Notes under the pieces: model-generated | The model's database searches: none | The model's input: the letters and a program-made list of their open reading frames with translations, nothing else | Told to the model about the DNA's origin: nothing | NCBI GenBank assembly: GCA_029834535.1 | Contig: JAQMWT010000239.1 | Location: forward strand, 17,095-81,094 | DNA length: 64,000 nt | Direction of reading: 5' to 3' | Origin: Chrysophaeum taylorii | Lineage: Eukaryota > Sar > Pelagophyceae > Pelagomonadales > Pelagomonadaceae | In this document: positions 1 to 8,789 of the stretch, piece by piece | How positions within the stretch are numbered: position 1 is the first letter of the stretch | Layout of the letters: each line of letters opens with the position of its first letter | Program-made: the position numbers and the translations under genes

Positions 1-707
1 GCCCAGGAGCATGTCCACGCGTTCCAAGGACACCCGTTGTCGCGAGCCCAAGCGAGGACCTCCAATCGACCGGAACGAGCGGCGTTAGCACACGTCTCGC
101 CATCCCATGGACACCCGTTTGCCCGTGCCCATTTTAAGACCTGGAGCTTCCCGTGGAGCGAGGCCTCGGAGCACGTCAGCTCATTCCACGGGCACCCGAT
201 GGCCCGCGCCCATTTTAGGACTTCGACGCTCCCCGAACTCGCGGCCGCGACGCACACTTTTCGCCGCAGCCGCGCGTAACGGTCGACCAACCATTCGATC
301 CAGTTCATCGCGCACACCGCGACAAACTCGCGCAGCTCCTCTTCCCCCCCCGTCGCGTTCCTTACGCCCTTTGGAAGCCGAACGTTCTCGTCAATTACCG
401 GCTCGTAACGCGCGCCCGGTACCATCACGCCCAGCAACGAGCGCACGTGATCTTCGACTCCGACCTTGTCGAACAGCTTGGAGATTTCCACAACGTGCGC
501 TTGCGAGGTCACCCTCCTACACGCCAGCGCCTCGAGAGCTCCCGCCGACACACCCTCGACCAGCCCGAACATCCAAGCTTCGCCATCTTCCACGAGCTTC
601 AACAGCATCGTCTCCAGCTCCTCCTCCGCGTAGTCCTCGACGGCGTTTACCATCGCCGCCGCCCGCATCTCGATCAGCTGCACCAGCACGACCTTCTTCG
701 TCGACAT
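1..707 (-). CDS. Ankyrin-repeat protein, C-terminus beyond window edge
   Basis: An uninterrupted minus-strand reading frame starts at ATG 707 (MSTKKVVLVQLIEMRA) and runs off position 1, so about 235 residues are visible. The first ~140 residues are helical and acidic and include ISKLFDKVGVEDHVRSLLG. Both full-length ankyrin genes at 3277-4227 and 15626-16576 carry the matching block ISKLFDKVGVANHKRDLL. The C-terminal part is ankyrin repeats of the form 'EVLKWARAIGCPWNELTC', 'QVLKWARANGCPWDGETC' and 'EVLAWARDNGCPWNAWTC'. Ankyrin repeats bind proteins; the partner is unknown. This copy is clearly more divergent than the other two, so it is an older paralogue. No intron is visible. Confidence 0.85.
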   Translation of the reverse strand, partial: MSTKKVVLVQLIEMRAAAMVNAVEDYAEEELETMLLKLVEDGEAWMFGLVEGVSAGALEALACRRVTSQAHVVEISKLFDKVGVEDHVRSLLGVMVPGARYEPVIDENVRLPKGVRNATGGEEELREFVAVCAMNWIEWLVDRYARLRRKVCVAAASSGSVEVLKWARAIGCPWNELTCSEASLHGKLQVLKWARANGCPWDGETCANAARSGRLEVLAWARDNGCPWNAWTCSW

Positions 708-1087
708 TCTTGCTTTGCTGACTGACAATGGTGATAATAAACAACACTTCGTCCTCTATTTTTCTTCGTCGTCTCCAACGGCCATGGTCCCTTTTTTTTG
801 CAAGGAATCTTCTTCTTGACACTCGTACTTATTTTTCCAACTTGAACTAGAGGGTATCATTTTTCGCCGGCTCTCCAACAGTCCCCCCTGTTCTTCTTCT
901 TCTTCTTCTTCTTCAAAGAAAAATATGTTTTTCTTCGCGCTTCTTTAGTCCGGTTCCGGAGAGGAAAAAGCGAACGGTCATTCAACGACTCTAAAACGGC
1001 TCTACAAATTTATCATCGATAATGTGAGCACAGAAAATTATTTGCTTTCAATGTCTGTCGACCCTTTTTTTCGATAACTTCAACCAA
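708..1087. other. Intergenic region upstream of the first ankyrin gene
   Basis: No coding frame stands out here. It contains a CTT microsatellite at about 893-914 and several T-rich runs. At 983-1004 it holds a 22-bp sequence (CAACGACT, then CTAAAACGGCTCTA) that recurs in the same orientation at 2916-2937, on the other side of the Harbinger remnant. Confidence 0.5.
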
Positions 1088-1139
1088 ATGCTTCAACAAA
1101 AGAGCAGCAGCGGTTGCCTACGGCGTGATACACGGTTCG

Positions 1140-1960
1140 AGATGTTCTTCGCGTCTAAGTTGTCGTTCAGTAGGAGCAGCACCTGGCGGACCCGAAAATC
1201 AAGGAGACCTTCGTCCGCAACTGGGTGGCCTTCGACCCGTTTAACGCGAGGAAGAACAGGACGAAGATGTGATGTGGGGGGAATTGTGCGCGGAGTTCAC
1301 CAAGGCCACCAACATTGGCGTTACCAAGCCGACGTACGAGAAAAAGATGAAGTGGGTGATCAAGGAGCGGATCAAGGTTGTCGCCGAGCAGGCGGAGGCG
1401 AAGGACACGGGCAACAATGACAAGCTGAGTACGAGCGCGTGCTGGACGAGGCGGTCGAACAGCGACGGCAGGCTGAGGAGATTAAATACCGCTCGGCCGC
1501 AGAGCGGAAAGAGAGGGCCGCCGAGCAGGAGGAGATCGAGTCTATCGGCAACGCTACGTTGAACGCCGCCATGCAACGAATGGGCGCATAGAAGAAGGTT
1601 TGGGACGTCGCTGGCGACGAGGAGGAGAACGACGACGACGACGACTACGAATTCGATCGGGATTGCGGGTCGCGTGGGCAGCCGAAGAAGAAGAGAGCGA
1701 AGGTTTCCCCCCGGTCGCGTGCGGCTCCCATGGTCGACTTGACGAACCTTGGTGGGGACGATGACGTCGATTTCGACAAGGCTTTTGCCACGTACCTGGA
1801 AAAGAAGGCAGAGGCCGAAGAAAAGAAGTTGGAGAAGGGGCGGATGGAAGTGGATAAGGCGCGGAGGATCGAGAAAGATGCAGCGAACGAAGCGGCCAGA
1901 ATCGCAGTGCGGGCAAAGCAGATGGAACTCATGATGGCAATGTCTAACCAGAAGGAAGAC
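1140..1960 (+). pseudogene. Harbinger-associated Myb/SANT-like DNA-binding protein, frameshifted
   Basis: Fragments in alternating plus frames join into one sensible protein. An N-terminal block around 1180-1380 (FVRNWVAFDPFNARKN, then MMWGELCAEFTKATNIGV and YEKKMKWVIKERIK) resembles the trihelix/Myb-SANT-like domain of Harbinger accessory proteins. A charged coiled-coil follows, broken by a stop near 1588. A last block at 1730-1955 (FATYLEKKAEAEEKKLEKGR, then NEAARIAVRAKQMELMMAM) is a helical tail typical of these proteins. In the intact family this protein binds the element's ends and helps import the transposase. At least two frameshifts and one stop make it non-functional. Confidence 0.55.
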
Positions 1961-2089
1961 CCAGTCTTAGTCCCCCCCCCTCTCCGCAAACACGACCTCC
2001 CTTCACCTCCCTTCTTCTCATCACCTCGGAGCTTTTCCTCCAACCCTTTTTCCACAAAAACCACTGCCGACGAGACTTAGAGACGGCGC

Positions 2090-2864
2090 TAAGAGATACG
2101 AGGTAGGTAATCCGGAAAAATCTGGGGCGGTGCAGCCGAAGGCCCATCTTGATGTTCTTCTTGAAGTCGTCGACAAGGGCGAAGAAGCGGAGCACATCAC
2201 CGAAAGAAAGCCCGTTCCACGGGGACGCGGATCCGAGCCATGAGATAGTTGAACCGCGTTTCAGCATCGGTGGGGGAAATGCCCTTGAAAGCAGTTTGGA
2301 GGACGTCGTTGCGCGTGTAGCCCAGGTCGCCGAGCATGATGTACTGGACCCCGTCCATAACAGCTCCAAGTCGAAACTCCTCCACAATACCTGCTTCCTG
2401 TCGCCGACGTCAACAGTCCTGCCGAGATCGAGATGGTGGACGAGCTCCTCGAAGCTTTCCGGCTCGAAGCAAAAACGTGAGTAGAAATCCTCGCGGGACA
2501 ACGGCGGCTGCAGGTTGGCTCCGTAGTCGCTCGAGGCGCCGTAGAGAACAGGCTCGTACTTGCGTCGCTTCCCATCGCAAGCGAACTTCGGCGCACGTTT
2601 CAAGGCCGCGATTCGAAACCCCGTGCAGTCCGCACGCAGCTCCCTCTTAGCTTCCTCATGTGCCGGTAAATGAAGACGGAGAAATCCATGTCGTTCCTCA
2701 ATTGCTTCAATCAACAAGAAGGTAAGTCGCCTCCACCTGCGCCGTTCAGCCCCCGTCATGCGCCGTCTCACAGGGACCCTCGGCAGCGGCCTTGCCACCG
2801 TAGGACGCCGCACGGCGCGCGTCGCCCTGTGAAGGTTGCGGCGGATTGTGTGCGCGGCATTCAT
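2090..2864 (-). pseudogene. PIF/Harbinger DDE transposase, internally deleted
   Basis: The minus strand carries an N-terminal helical region with FYSRFCFEPESFEELVHHLD and LGRTVDVGDRKQ, similar to the pre-catalytic part of DDE_Tnp_4 transposases. In another frame at 2197-2385 lie DGVQYIMLGDLGYTRNDV and RFNYLMARIRVPVERAFF. These match the second Asp ('GD.GY') and the 'fN..hs..R..vEr.f' block with the catalytic Glu. The stretch that should hold the first Asp is missing between them, and a frameshift separates the parts. The gene converges on the Myb-like remnant. The family call is good; activity is excluded. Confidence 0.6.
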
Positions 2865-2937
2865 TTGTTGAAGCGCACACGTGTCACGCTTTTCCAGACT
2901 TCTTCATCGGAAAAGCAACGGACTAAAAACGGCTCTA

Positions 2938-3276
2938 TTCTATTTTTTTTGGCTCTATTTCCTGCGGAACCTCCTCATGTTTCTTCCTTCTGACAACAAG
3001 TCGCGCGGGGGGTGGATGTGAATGAGTAACCGATGCTGCTGCTGCTGCTGCTCCTGCTGCTGCATATCCCTCATCGACGATGATCCCTTTTGACGACGTC
3101 CTCGATGACCTACACTGACGTTCGACAATGTCTGTCGATCGTCATGTAATGTAACGCTTGTGTGTATCAGCCCGCCCTGGGTGCGGGGGTTCATGCCAAG
3201 TTGCGGCGCTCTGCCTTATTAGTCAAGAGGAAGAAGTTTTATACTTAATTAGATGCACAATATCGCTGCTGCTTCT
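2938..3276. repeat. Gene-free gap with CTG-rich microsatellite
   Basis: No coding signal. An imperfect CTG run lies at about 3032-3063. The left edge of the sequence shared with the second ankyrin copy begins at about 3262, just outside the ankyrin stop codon. Confidence 0.5.
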
Positions 3277-4227
3277 TCAAGATCCCGTCCGTGCGCAGAC
3301 GCCGGGCGTGCCGGTCCGAGCGAGACGACGATCTTTGCGCATGGCACAGCCATTAGCACGCGCCCAGTCGAGGACCTCGCGGTGATTGTGCAAAGAAGCC
3401 CGAACGTACGTCCACACGTCCCACGGGCACCCGTTGGCGCGGGCCCATTTGAGTACCTCGAGGTGGCCTCCACGAGCTGCCTCGGCGCAGGTCATTTCGC
3501 TCCACGGGCATCCACGAGCACGCGCCCACTTTATGATATGGAGGTGGCCAGCGAAAGCTGCGCGAGAGCACGTATGCTCGTCCCACGGACAGTTGTTGGC
3601 GCGCGCCCACACGAGTACATCGAGATGGCCGCCGCGAGCAGCCTCCGCGCAGGTACAGGAAGTCCACCAGAACTTGTTGGCGCGGGCCCACTTGAGGACA
3701 TCGAGCTGGCCGGTACGAGCGGCGAGGGGGCACACGTCCACCTGGAGACGGAAGTTGTTGCCAAGTAGCCACCCGATCCAGTTGATGGCGCCGAGCTCGA
3801 CGAAATCTTCGAGATCTTTTCCGTTTTTAAGAGTGTTCGGGCGAACTCCATTCGGCAAATGGACGTTCTCGTCGATGTGTGGGTCGTAGTCGCGACCCGG
3901 AACCATGAGAGTCAACAAATCGCGCTTGTGGTTGGCGACACCAACCTTGTCGAAAAGCTTTGAAATCTCGACGAGCTGCGATTGATTTGTGATGCGTTTC
4001 TGGATCAACGCAGCGAGTGCCTCATCAGAGACGCCGTCGAGGAGCTCCAGCACCCAGTCGTCGCCGTCCTTGACCATCTTCCGCAACACGAAGCGCTTCT
4101 GCTCGAGGCTGCAGTCGTCGTCATCCACGCTGTTGAGCAACGCGACGGCGTTGAGATCGATGAGCATCAACAGCGCGGTCTGCTTCGTGTCGTCCTCGAG
4201 CGCCTCGTCGCGCCTTGCACCTCCCAT
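3277..4227 (-). CDS. Ankyrin-repeat protein, copy A (316 aa)
   Basis: ATG 4227 (MGGARRDEALEDDTKQ) is chosen because the second copy at 15626-16576 starts at the same residue; an in-frame ATG two codons upstream (4233) is not shared. Residues 1-140 form a conserved helical head containing LVEISKLFDKVGVANHK. About five ankyrin repeats of about 27 residues follow (VLKWARANGCPWD, HIIKWARARGCPWSEMTC), ending in a basic tail. The protein is probably cytosolic and binds other proteins; the partner is unknown. It is intronless and exactly as long as copy B. The head is almost identical between copies while the first two ankyrin repeats differ (RANKFWWTSC here against RANECQWASW). Confidence 0.88.
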   Translation of the reverse strand: MGGARRDEALEDDTKQTALLMLIDLNAVALLNSVDDDDCSLEQKRFVLRKMVKDGDDWVLELLDGVSDEALAALIQKRITNQSQLVEISKLFDKVGVANHKRDLLTLMVPGRDYDPHIDENVHLPNGVRPNTLKNGKDLEDFVELGAINWIGWLLGNNFRLQVDVCPLAARTGQLDVLKWARANKFWWTSCTCAEAARGGHLDVLVWARANNCPWDEHTCSRAAFAGHLHIIKWARARGCPWSEMTCAEAARGGHLEVLKWARANGCPWDVWTYVRASLHNHREVLDWARANGCAMRKDRRLARTGTPGVCARTGS

Positions 4228-4282
4228 GGTCATTTCTGGGCAGAAAACTTATAGAATGAATCTACAATTAAGAACTAGACCT

Positions 4283-4514
4283 AATTACAGGCGGGTCGAC
4301 ACTAAAAATTACTGTTTTGTTTCAAGAAGGGCAGTAAGTACCATGGGACCGAACGAGGGATGTGAGACGCTCAGGAGTATACTCCCGACCACTCTCCTTT
4401 CATTTAATTACAGGCGGGTCGACACTAAAAATTACTGTTTTGTTGCAAGGGCGGTACCATGGACCGAACGAGGGATATGAGACGCTCAGGAGTACTCCCG
4501 ACCACTCTCCTTTC
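4283..4514. repeat. Two-copy tandem repeat, 123-bp period
   Basis: The block starting AATTACAGGCGGGTCGAC at 4283 repeats at 4406 with a few substitutions and small indels (first copy to about 4401, second to about 4514). Each copy includes ACTAAAAATTACTGTTTTGT and ACCGAACGAGGGAT. A short third piece (GACACTAAAAATTACC) occurs near 4889. No protein is encoded. It may be the end of an unclassified mobile element. Confidence 0.7.
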
Positions 4515-4904
4515 GGACAGACCTGGGGCACGCCATACCCCAGTTTAGCGCGATCGTGGCATGGTGGGCGAGGGATAATGTTTAGCAGTAACTAGCTAAC
4601 TAACTAACTTCAGACCTCTCCCGAGCATGGGAGCCAGGCCGGACCGACAGGAGCCAGTCCGGAATCACGGGCCTGTAGATGAGGAGCGCCGAAAGGTCGG
4701 TCGGCGGAGAGTGACCATCAAGCTTGTCGCAATGCGACGAGGAGACCGCGATGTGACTGACAACCAACTCGCCGATAACCTTCCGTCTTCGCCCCCCGGC
4801 CATACCCCGTCCCACTGCGAACGTTCCGGCTGCCAACCGGCCCGCCCGGGATGCGAATAGGTGCCAACCTACGCCGGGAGGCAGTACCCGACACTAAAAA
4901 TTAC
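4515..4904. other. Unassigned sequence between tandem repeat and DDE remnant
   Basis: Only short, non-overlapping reading frames are present, with no recognisable protein. The sequence is bounded by the ACTAAAAATTAC motif on both sides, suggesting it is the inner part of a small non-coding element. Family unknown. Confidence 0.4.
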
Positions 4905-6290
4905 CAGGCATGAGGAAGGGCAGGATCGCGAGCCACACTAGGTGTCGAAATAAGCATTATGACCGTAGCTCCCGAAGTGTCGGTGGGGTCGCTGCTTTGG
5001 GCGGGTCTCAGGTAGCTGGTTGGTTCGTGGCTGGGGCCGCCATTGGCGGCGACGATCGTGACCGATCTCGCGCTCGAATTCGGAGTTGCTGTCCTCCTCC
5101 TCCTCCTCATCTTCAGCATCAGCATCATCCGGCACGGCAAATGCAAGATCCTCCAGCGCCTTTTTGCACGCCTTCTTACGGCACCGCTTCCATTTGAGGT
5201 CCCCGCAGATCTCGCAGTACTTGAGTTTGCTGGCGTCGCGCGCGGCGCCGTTGTCAAGGCCGCAGACGCAGCCGTCCTTGCAGCGCTGCCACGCCTCGAA
5301 GCATGCCGCCGAGAAAAAAGCCGCGTATAAATCGCGGCCCGCACAGGCCCCAGCACATCATGGCAGTGTTGCACTCGCGGTAGTCATAGGCCTCAGCCCA
5401 GTCACCCTTGTTGCCGGCCCCAAACTTGGTCTCGGCGTTCCCTTTGTTGTCGGCGTAGTCCACGAAAAAAAAAACTGGGGCATCTCGTCGAGTTTCAGGA
5501 CAAGGCGGGGGTCCGATACGGGTGCTCGTCCATAATCCCCGCGGCCTTGAGCTCGGCGCGAAGTGACTCCGTGGATAATTTATTTCCCGCAAAGTACTCC
5601 TCGACCATCTCGTCGCAGTTCACGGCGGCACGCTTCGCCTCGATTATTTTGCTTGATCTTCGTGCTGATCCGGTGGGAGTTGCGGGCGAAGAAACCTATG
5701 AATAATTCTTCCGAGGGCGAATGGCCGCACACAAGTTTGTAGTTGGCGTTGTTGAACGGGACTTCCTTGCGTCCGCCGCGTCGGTTCTGAAGTCGACGAA
5801 TGAGGACCAAAATATGGCGCACTTTGACTCCAATCTCTTCGCAGCTTGGCGCGGCGCGGGCCTTGTTGCTCTCAACAATCCATTTCACAGGCGCCTGCTC
5901 CTCCTTCGGCGCGAGCAACATCCGGTCCGAGTTGGAGGGTGCGTCGCGGCTGTTTCATCAAACAAAACACGCTCCTTCAGTCTATCGTCGAGCTGTCGTC
6001 TCCAGGTGATGATAAGCTCAATCCAGTCTGGGTGGTCAGTCATGCACTTCTTGGCCCCTACTCCTTCCTTCTCGCAATACGCTAAGGCCTCCCTCCGCGA
6101 AGAAAAACTTTCTGCTGCTGGCGTTTCTTTTCCGCGTCCAACGCAGCCGTTTTCTTGTTGAAAACTCGCTTCGGAGCCGATTTTCTCGCTGCCGCTTCTC
6201 CCGGGCTGTCTGTCTGTCTGTCTGTCTGTCTGTCATAGGGGCCCGCCCAGGCTCCTTCCATGCGTTGGGGCGCTTCGCCACCTTCGGCTT
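4905..6290 (-). pseudogene. Degraded pogo/Tc1-mariner-like DDE transposase
   Basis: Pieces from different minus frames line up in the right order. Near the start come a basic N-terminus (RKSAPKRVFNKKTAALDAEK) and CMTDHPDWIELIITWRRQLD. Then come WIVESNKARAAPSCEEIGVK and SEELFIGFFARNSHRIS, which resemble the HTH part of pogo/CENP-B-like transposases. AAVNCDEMVEEYFAGNKLS and LRAELKAAGIMDE follow, and then MPQFFVDYADNKGNAETKFG, fitting the first catalytic Asp region. The rest of the catalytic core is missing. A Cys-rich tail (CKDGCVCGLDN, KYCEICGDLKWKRCRKKACK) and an acidic stretch follow. Several frameshifts, one in an A run near 5313, and a CTGT microsatellite inside the N-terminus show it is dead. 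Exact superfamily is uncertain. Confidence 0.5.
6206..6234. repeat. CTGT microsatellite
   Basis: About seven tandem CTGT units lie inside the N-terminal part of the degraded DDE transposase, where they would read as a DRQT-type repeat on the minus strand. Confidence 0.9.
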
Positions 6291-6349
6291 GGCTCTGGTC
6301 GCCTTCCTATCTACTACGGAAGCTGAGTTTCGAAAGAGCGGGTAATTTT

Positions 6350-6885
6350 CAGCGTGGGGAATTCACTTCAGCAAGTGAACGTGAACCACTTCACCAGCCA
6401 AGCAATTTTGGTGAAGTGAATTAAAGTAAACACGTCGCGCTACGTGTCTATCGTGAACCTTGGTGAAGTGAACGCCACTTTTTTTTTTAACGCCAGAGCC
6501 GGTCCCTACCGCGCCCCGTCAGTTCCGCGCCCCCCGCCCGCTATTATTGCCTAGGTCTGGTGCTCTTAGATTCATTCGCGTTTTGGGGCGAAGGAGGAGT
6601 CACCGTGGATGGGGTTCAGTGTTTCTTACTTTAGGCGATGTGAACGACCGACCTCGGTATCTTCGTCTTGTTCTTCCTGGGTCTTGCTACGCGTTCGAGC
6701 TGGGCGATACGGTCTGGATCGTTGGCGACGCCGCAGTGCGCCTTGACGATGCCGAGGGCGTCGAGCTTGCGCGCGGCGAGCTTCTGCGTCGCCCATTCGC
6801 CGCCGGCGTCTCTCAGGATCTCGCGGCACGTCAGGTCCTGGGCCGTCGGCTTGAGGATCGGATCTTCTTTTGCTCATTCAAAACT
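6350..6885 (-). mobile_element. Truncated hAT element: 3' end and transposase C-terminus
   Basis: Positions 6350-6735 are a diverged reverse complement of 13,690-14,023 in the complete hAT element. The sequence begins with the terminal repeat CAGCGTGGGGAATTCACTTC, continues through the GTGAAC-rich subterminal region, and reaches the end of the transposase reading frame (DTEVGRSHRLK on the minus strand, against NTEVGRSHRLK in the complete element). The rest of the element is absent; at about 6885 the sequence switches to a different repeat family. It is therefore a second, older hAT insertion, broken at its inner end. Confidence 0.75.
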
Positions 6886-7310
6886 CTTCAAACGTCCACC
6901 GTCTGTCCCGGGGGGGGTGGGGTGTTTGGTATGAAAATAAGGTCCAAGATCGCCCTGGGGGCTGCCGTCAGTGTGGCGGTAGCATGGGGACTTCATGGAC
7001 GAGTCTGTGATGGTCTTCTCACCTCTAGAAGTCATTTTTAAGGAGATTTCTTAATTCGAGTCTATAATTAATTAATTTTTATTAATTTTAATTAATTAAT
7101 TATTTTTTGACAAGGCGAATTTAGTCGTGCTCTAGAAACTTTCACACACTTACTTCGACTTGGATCTTCGCGATTTTTCTGCGCGTAGAGGGGCGCAAGA
7201 CGCGTCGTTTGCGCACATAAAAACCACCTGTTGCCCGCACACCCCGACCCCCCCTGAATTTCGGCGCGCTTAGGTGGCTGTTCTTAATTGTAGATTCTAA
7301 CTAACTAAAT
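6886..7310. repeat. Dispersed repeat shared with 21,785-22,150
   Basis: This stretch and 21,785-22,150 share, in the same order and orientation, the blocks ACCGTCTGTC, GCAGTGTGGCGATA (GCGGTA here), GGTCTTCTC, TCTAGAAGTC, TCTAGAAACTTT, TTGGATCTTCG and ATAAAAACCACCTG. An AT-rich ATTAATTA-type insertion is present only here (about 7060-7110). At the other site the repeat lies directly upstream of a minus-strand transposase-like frame, so it is probably the 5' end region of a DNA transposon. Confidence 0.6.
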
Positions 7311-7560
7311 TGAAGAAAGAAGCTCTCCAAAAGTGTAAAACCGTATCTGGGTGCCCTGACGTTGGACATTCCGAAATACACAAAGTGCGGTCGCTTTTTT
7401 TAAGGTTGCGTCAAGTCTACTCCGTCTTGACATCGATGATCGGGCGAAAGAAAAGGCGGAGTTCTCCTTCTACCGGGTGTTAAACTTTGGACCGCAAAAA
7501 ACGGACCGCAAGTCATCATCAATGTGAGGCAAGAGAAATTTGACGGTTTATTATTAACCT
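7311..7560. other. Unassigned 250-bp stretch before Helitron copy 1
   Basis: No coding frame, repeat or recognisable site was found here. It lies between the dispersed repeat and the Helitron terminus. Confidence 0.4.
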
Positions 7561-7572
7561 ACAAGTGCAGGC

Positions 7573-7880
7573 CAGTAAGTTCACCTACTCCCAATCTCTA
7601 ACCCCAGTAAGTTCACCTGGTCCCAGTAAGTTTCATATAAGTTCACCTGGTCAGTAAGTTCACCTAGTTCACACCAACTCCTTTGAGCTCGTCGCTCTCG
7701 CCTCCGCCAATCTAAGCTGCTTTGATCCGCACGCGCCGCCAACCTTTGAGTTTACTCTAAAAACCCTTTACTCTGAAAACCCCAGTAAGTTCACCTGGTC
7801 CCAGTTTCACCTGGTCACTCAGTTCACCTAGTCCCAATCTCAAACCCCAGTAAGTTCACGTGGTCCCAGTAAGTTCACCT
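7573..7880. repeat. Minisatellite of CCAGTAAGTTCACCTGG-type units
   Basis: Irregularly spaced copies of a ~19-bp unit (CCCAGTAAGTTCACCTGGT) are separated by TCCCAATCTCTAACC spacers. Each unit contains CCAG and CTGG arms around a 9-base loop, so each can fold as a small hairpin. The same array occurs at 53,321-53,655, always between the helicase remnant and the Helitron 3' end. Confidence 0.8.
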
Positions 7881-7899
7881 ATAGTGCGCGTGTATACGC

Positions 7900-8480
7900 C
7901 GTGAGGGGGCTTATCGGTATTGCGCAGCACGTGTGGGGTAGGGTGGAGTCGTCGACCCAGATGAGTATATCCTCGGGGATGCCGATCGACAGAGAGCCAC
8001 GTAGAGCTGGACGTGGCAGAAGACGGGCTTGGGCAAGAGGACGCCGACCTCGCGGGGCGTCTGGCCCTGGCTCTTGTTGATCGTTTGGCGTAGGCGGGCC
8101 TTAAGGGATACAGGTTCGAGGAGCCTCGGTGACACGACGCGATCGATGATGTATCCGGTGCCGTTGCAGAGGCCGTGCGACGGGTCGAGGTTGCGAAGAC
8201 TTTAAGCTCGCGATCAAAGTCAGCATGCCGTTGGTTGTCAGGGAGTTGAAAACTCGACTATAAAGAGCGAGGCGTCGTCTTCCGACCCAGCCTAGTCAGC
8301 CGAAAAGAACTCCGACGCCTCGTCTCCGGGAAAAAAAGGCCGCGGTCATGCGCGCGTTGTCAGCATCGACAACATCGTTTCGACGGGGCGTGAGAATGGC
8401 GCGCTGAAAGAGCCGCCGCGGGTCGTGGAAATAGTCTGCGAGGTCGCCGTAGACGGCTTGGAGGATCACTGTCTGGCTCT
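7900..8480 (-). pseudogene. PIF1-type Helitron helicase, C-terminal remnant
   Basis: The clearest block on the minus strand is TINKSQGQTPREVGVLLPKP followed by VFCHVQLYVALCRS. This is the C-terminal motif of PIF1/Helitron helicases (usually 'TINKSQGQTL..VG..LP.PVF.HGQLYVALSR'). Upstream at 8,340-8,470, in shifted frames, are pieces like AILTPRRNDVVDADNARM and NSLTTNGML, which correspond to 'ILTPRN..V..IN' and 'NSLTPSGLP' of the same family. The ATPase half and the Rep domain are absent. Frameshifts throughout make this a dead copy. Confidence 0.75.
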
Positions 8481-8557
8481 CGCGCCTACCTGATCTTTAC
8501 TCTCGCGCCTACCTGATCCTTACCCTAAACCGAGGGACAGACAAACAGACAGACAAA

Positions 8558-8748
8558 CAGCATGCGTACGACCTACGGGCGGGGCCCGTCCTCTCTTCGC
8601 CTGCCCCACGCCTCGGCGATGACCCCGACTAGGTCCCGCGTACTTATCTCCGCCCGTCAGGCACATCCCCCCTACCCCACAAACCCACCCACATCCTTCA
8701 TGCTCCCTACACACCCCCCCCCCTCTTAGCAGTCGACATTTAAAGACA
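8558..8748 (+). mobile_element. LINE 3'-end fragment inside Helitron copy 1
   Basis: This segment matches 18,962-19,150, the 3' tail of the LINE remnant: CATGCGTACGACC, GGGCGGGGCCCGTCCTCTC, CGGCGATGACCCCGACTAGG and CGTCAGGCACATC occur in both. It ends in CCCCTCTTAGCAGTCGAC then ATTTAAAG. Helitron copy 3 lacks it and has an uninterrupted ACAG/ACAA run there, so it was inserted after the Helitron. Confidence 0.7.
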
Positions 8749-8789
8749 GACAAACAAACAGACAAACATCTGTCGATTAGTAGTTAGGA

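Larger units (their letters stand above)
983..2937. mobile_element. Decayed PIF/Harbinger-type DNA transposon (approximate limits)
   Basis: Two convergent broken reading frames match the usual two-gene content of PIF/Harbinger elements: a Myb/SANT-like protein on the plus strand and a DDE transposase on the minus strand. Limits are set by a 22-bp direct repeat (983-1004 and 2916-2937); no convincing terminal inverted repeat or 3-bp target duplication was found, so the real ends are uncertain. Family knowledge: both proteins are needed for movement, so this copy is dead. Confidence 0.55.
7562..8789 (-). mobile_element. Helitron remnant, copy 1
   Basis: The element reads on the minus strand. 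Its 5' end is TCCTAACTACTAATCGAC preceded by A (8790), and its 3' end is CTGGCCTGCACTTG followed by T (7561). Copy 3 has the same ends, flanked by the same A and T. Starting with TC and inserting between A and T is typical of Helitrons; a CTTG end departs from the usual CTRR. Inside are a PIF1-type helicase remnant (7,900-8,480) and a minisatellite next to the 3' end. A LINE 3' fragment interrupts it near its 5' end (about 8558-8748). Confidence 0.65.

Noticed and set aside
8515-8525. A CCCTAAA-like telomere motif (also near 54,299)
   Set aside because: Single copies only, inside Helitron sequence at equivalent positions, so they are part of the element and not telomere remnants.
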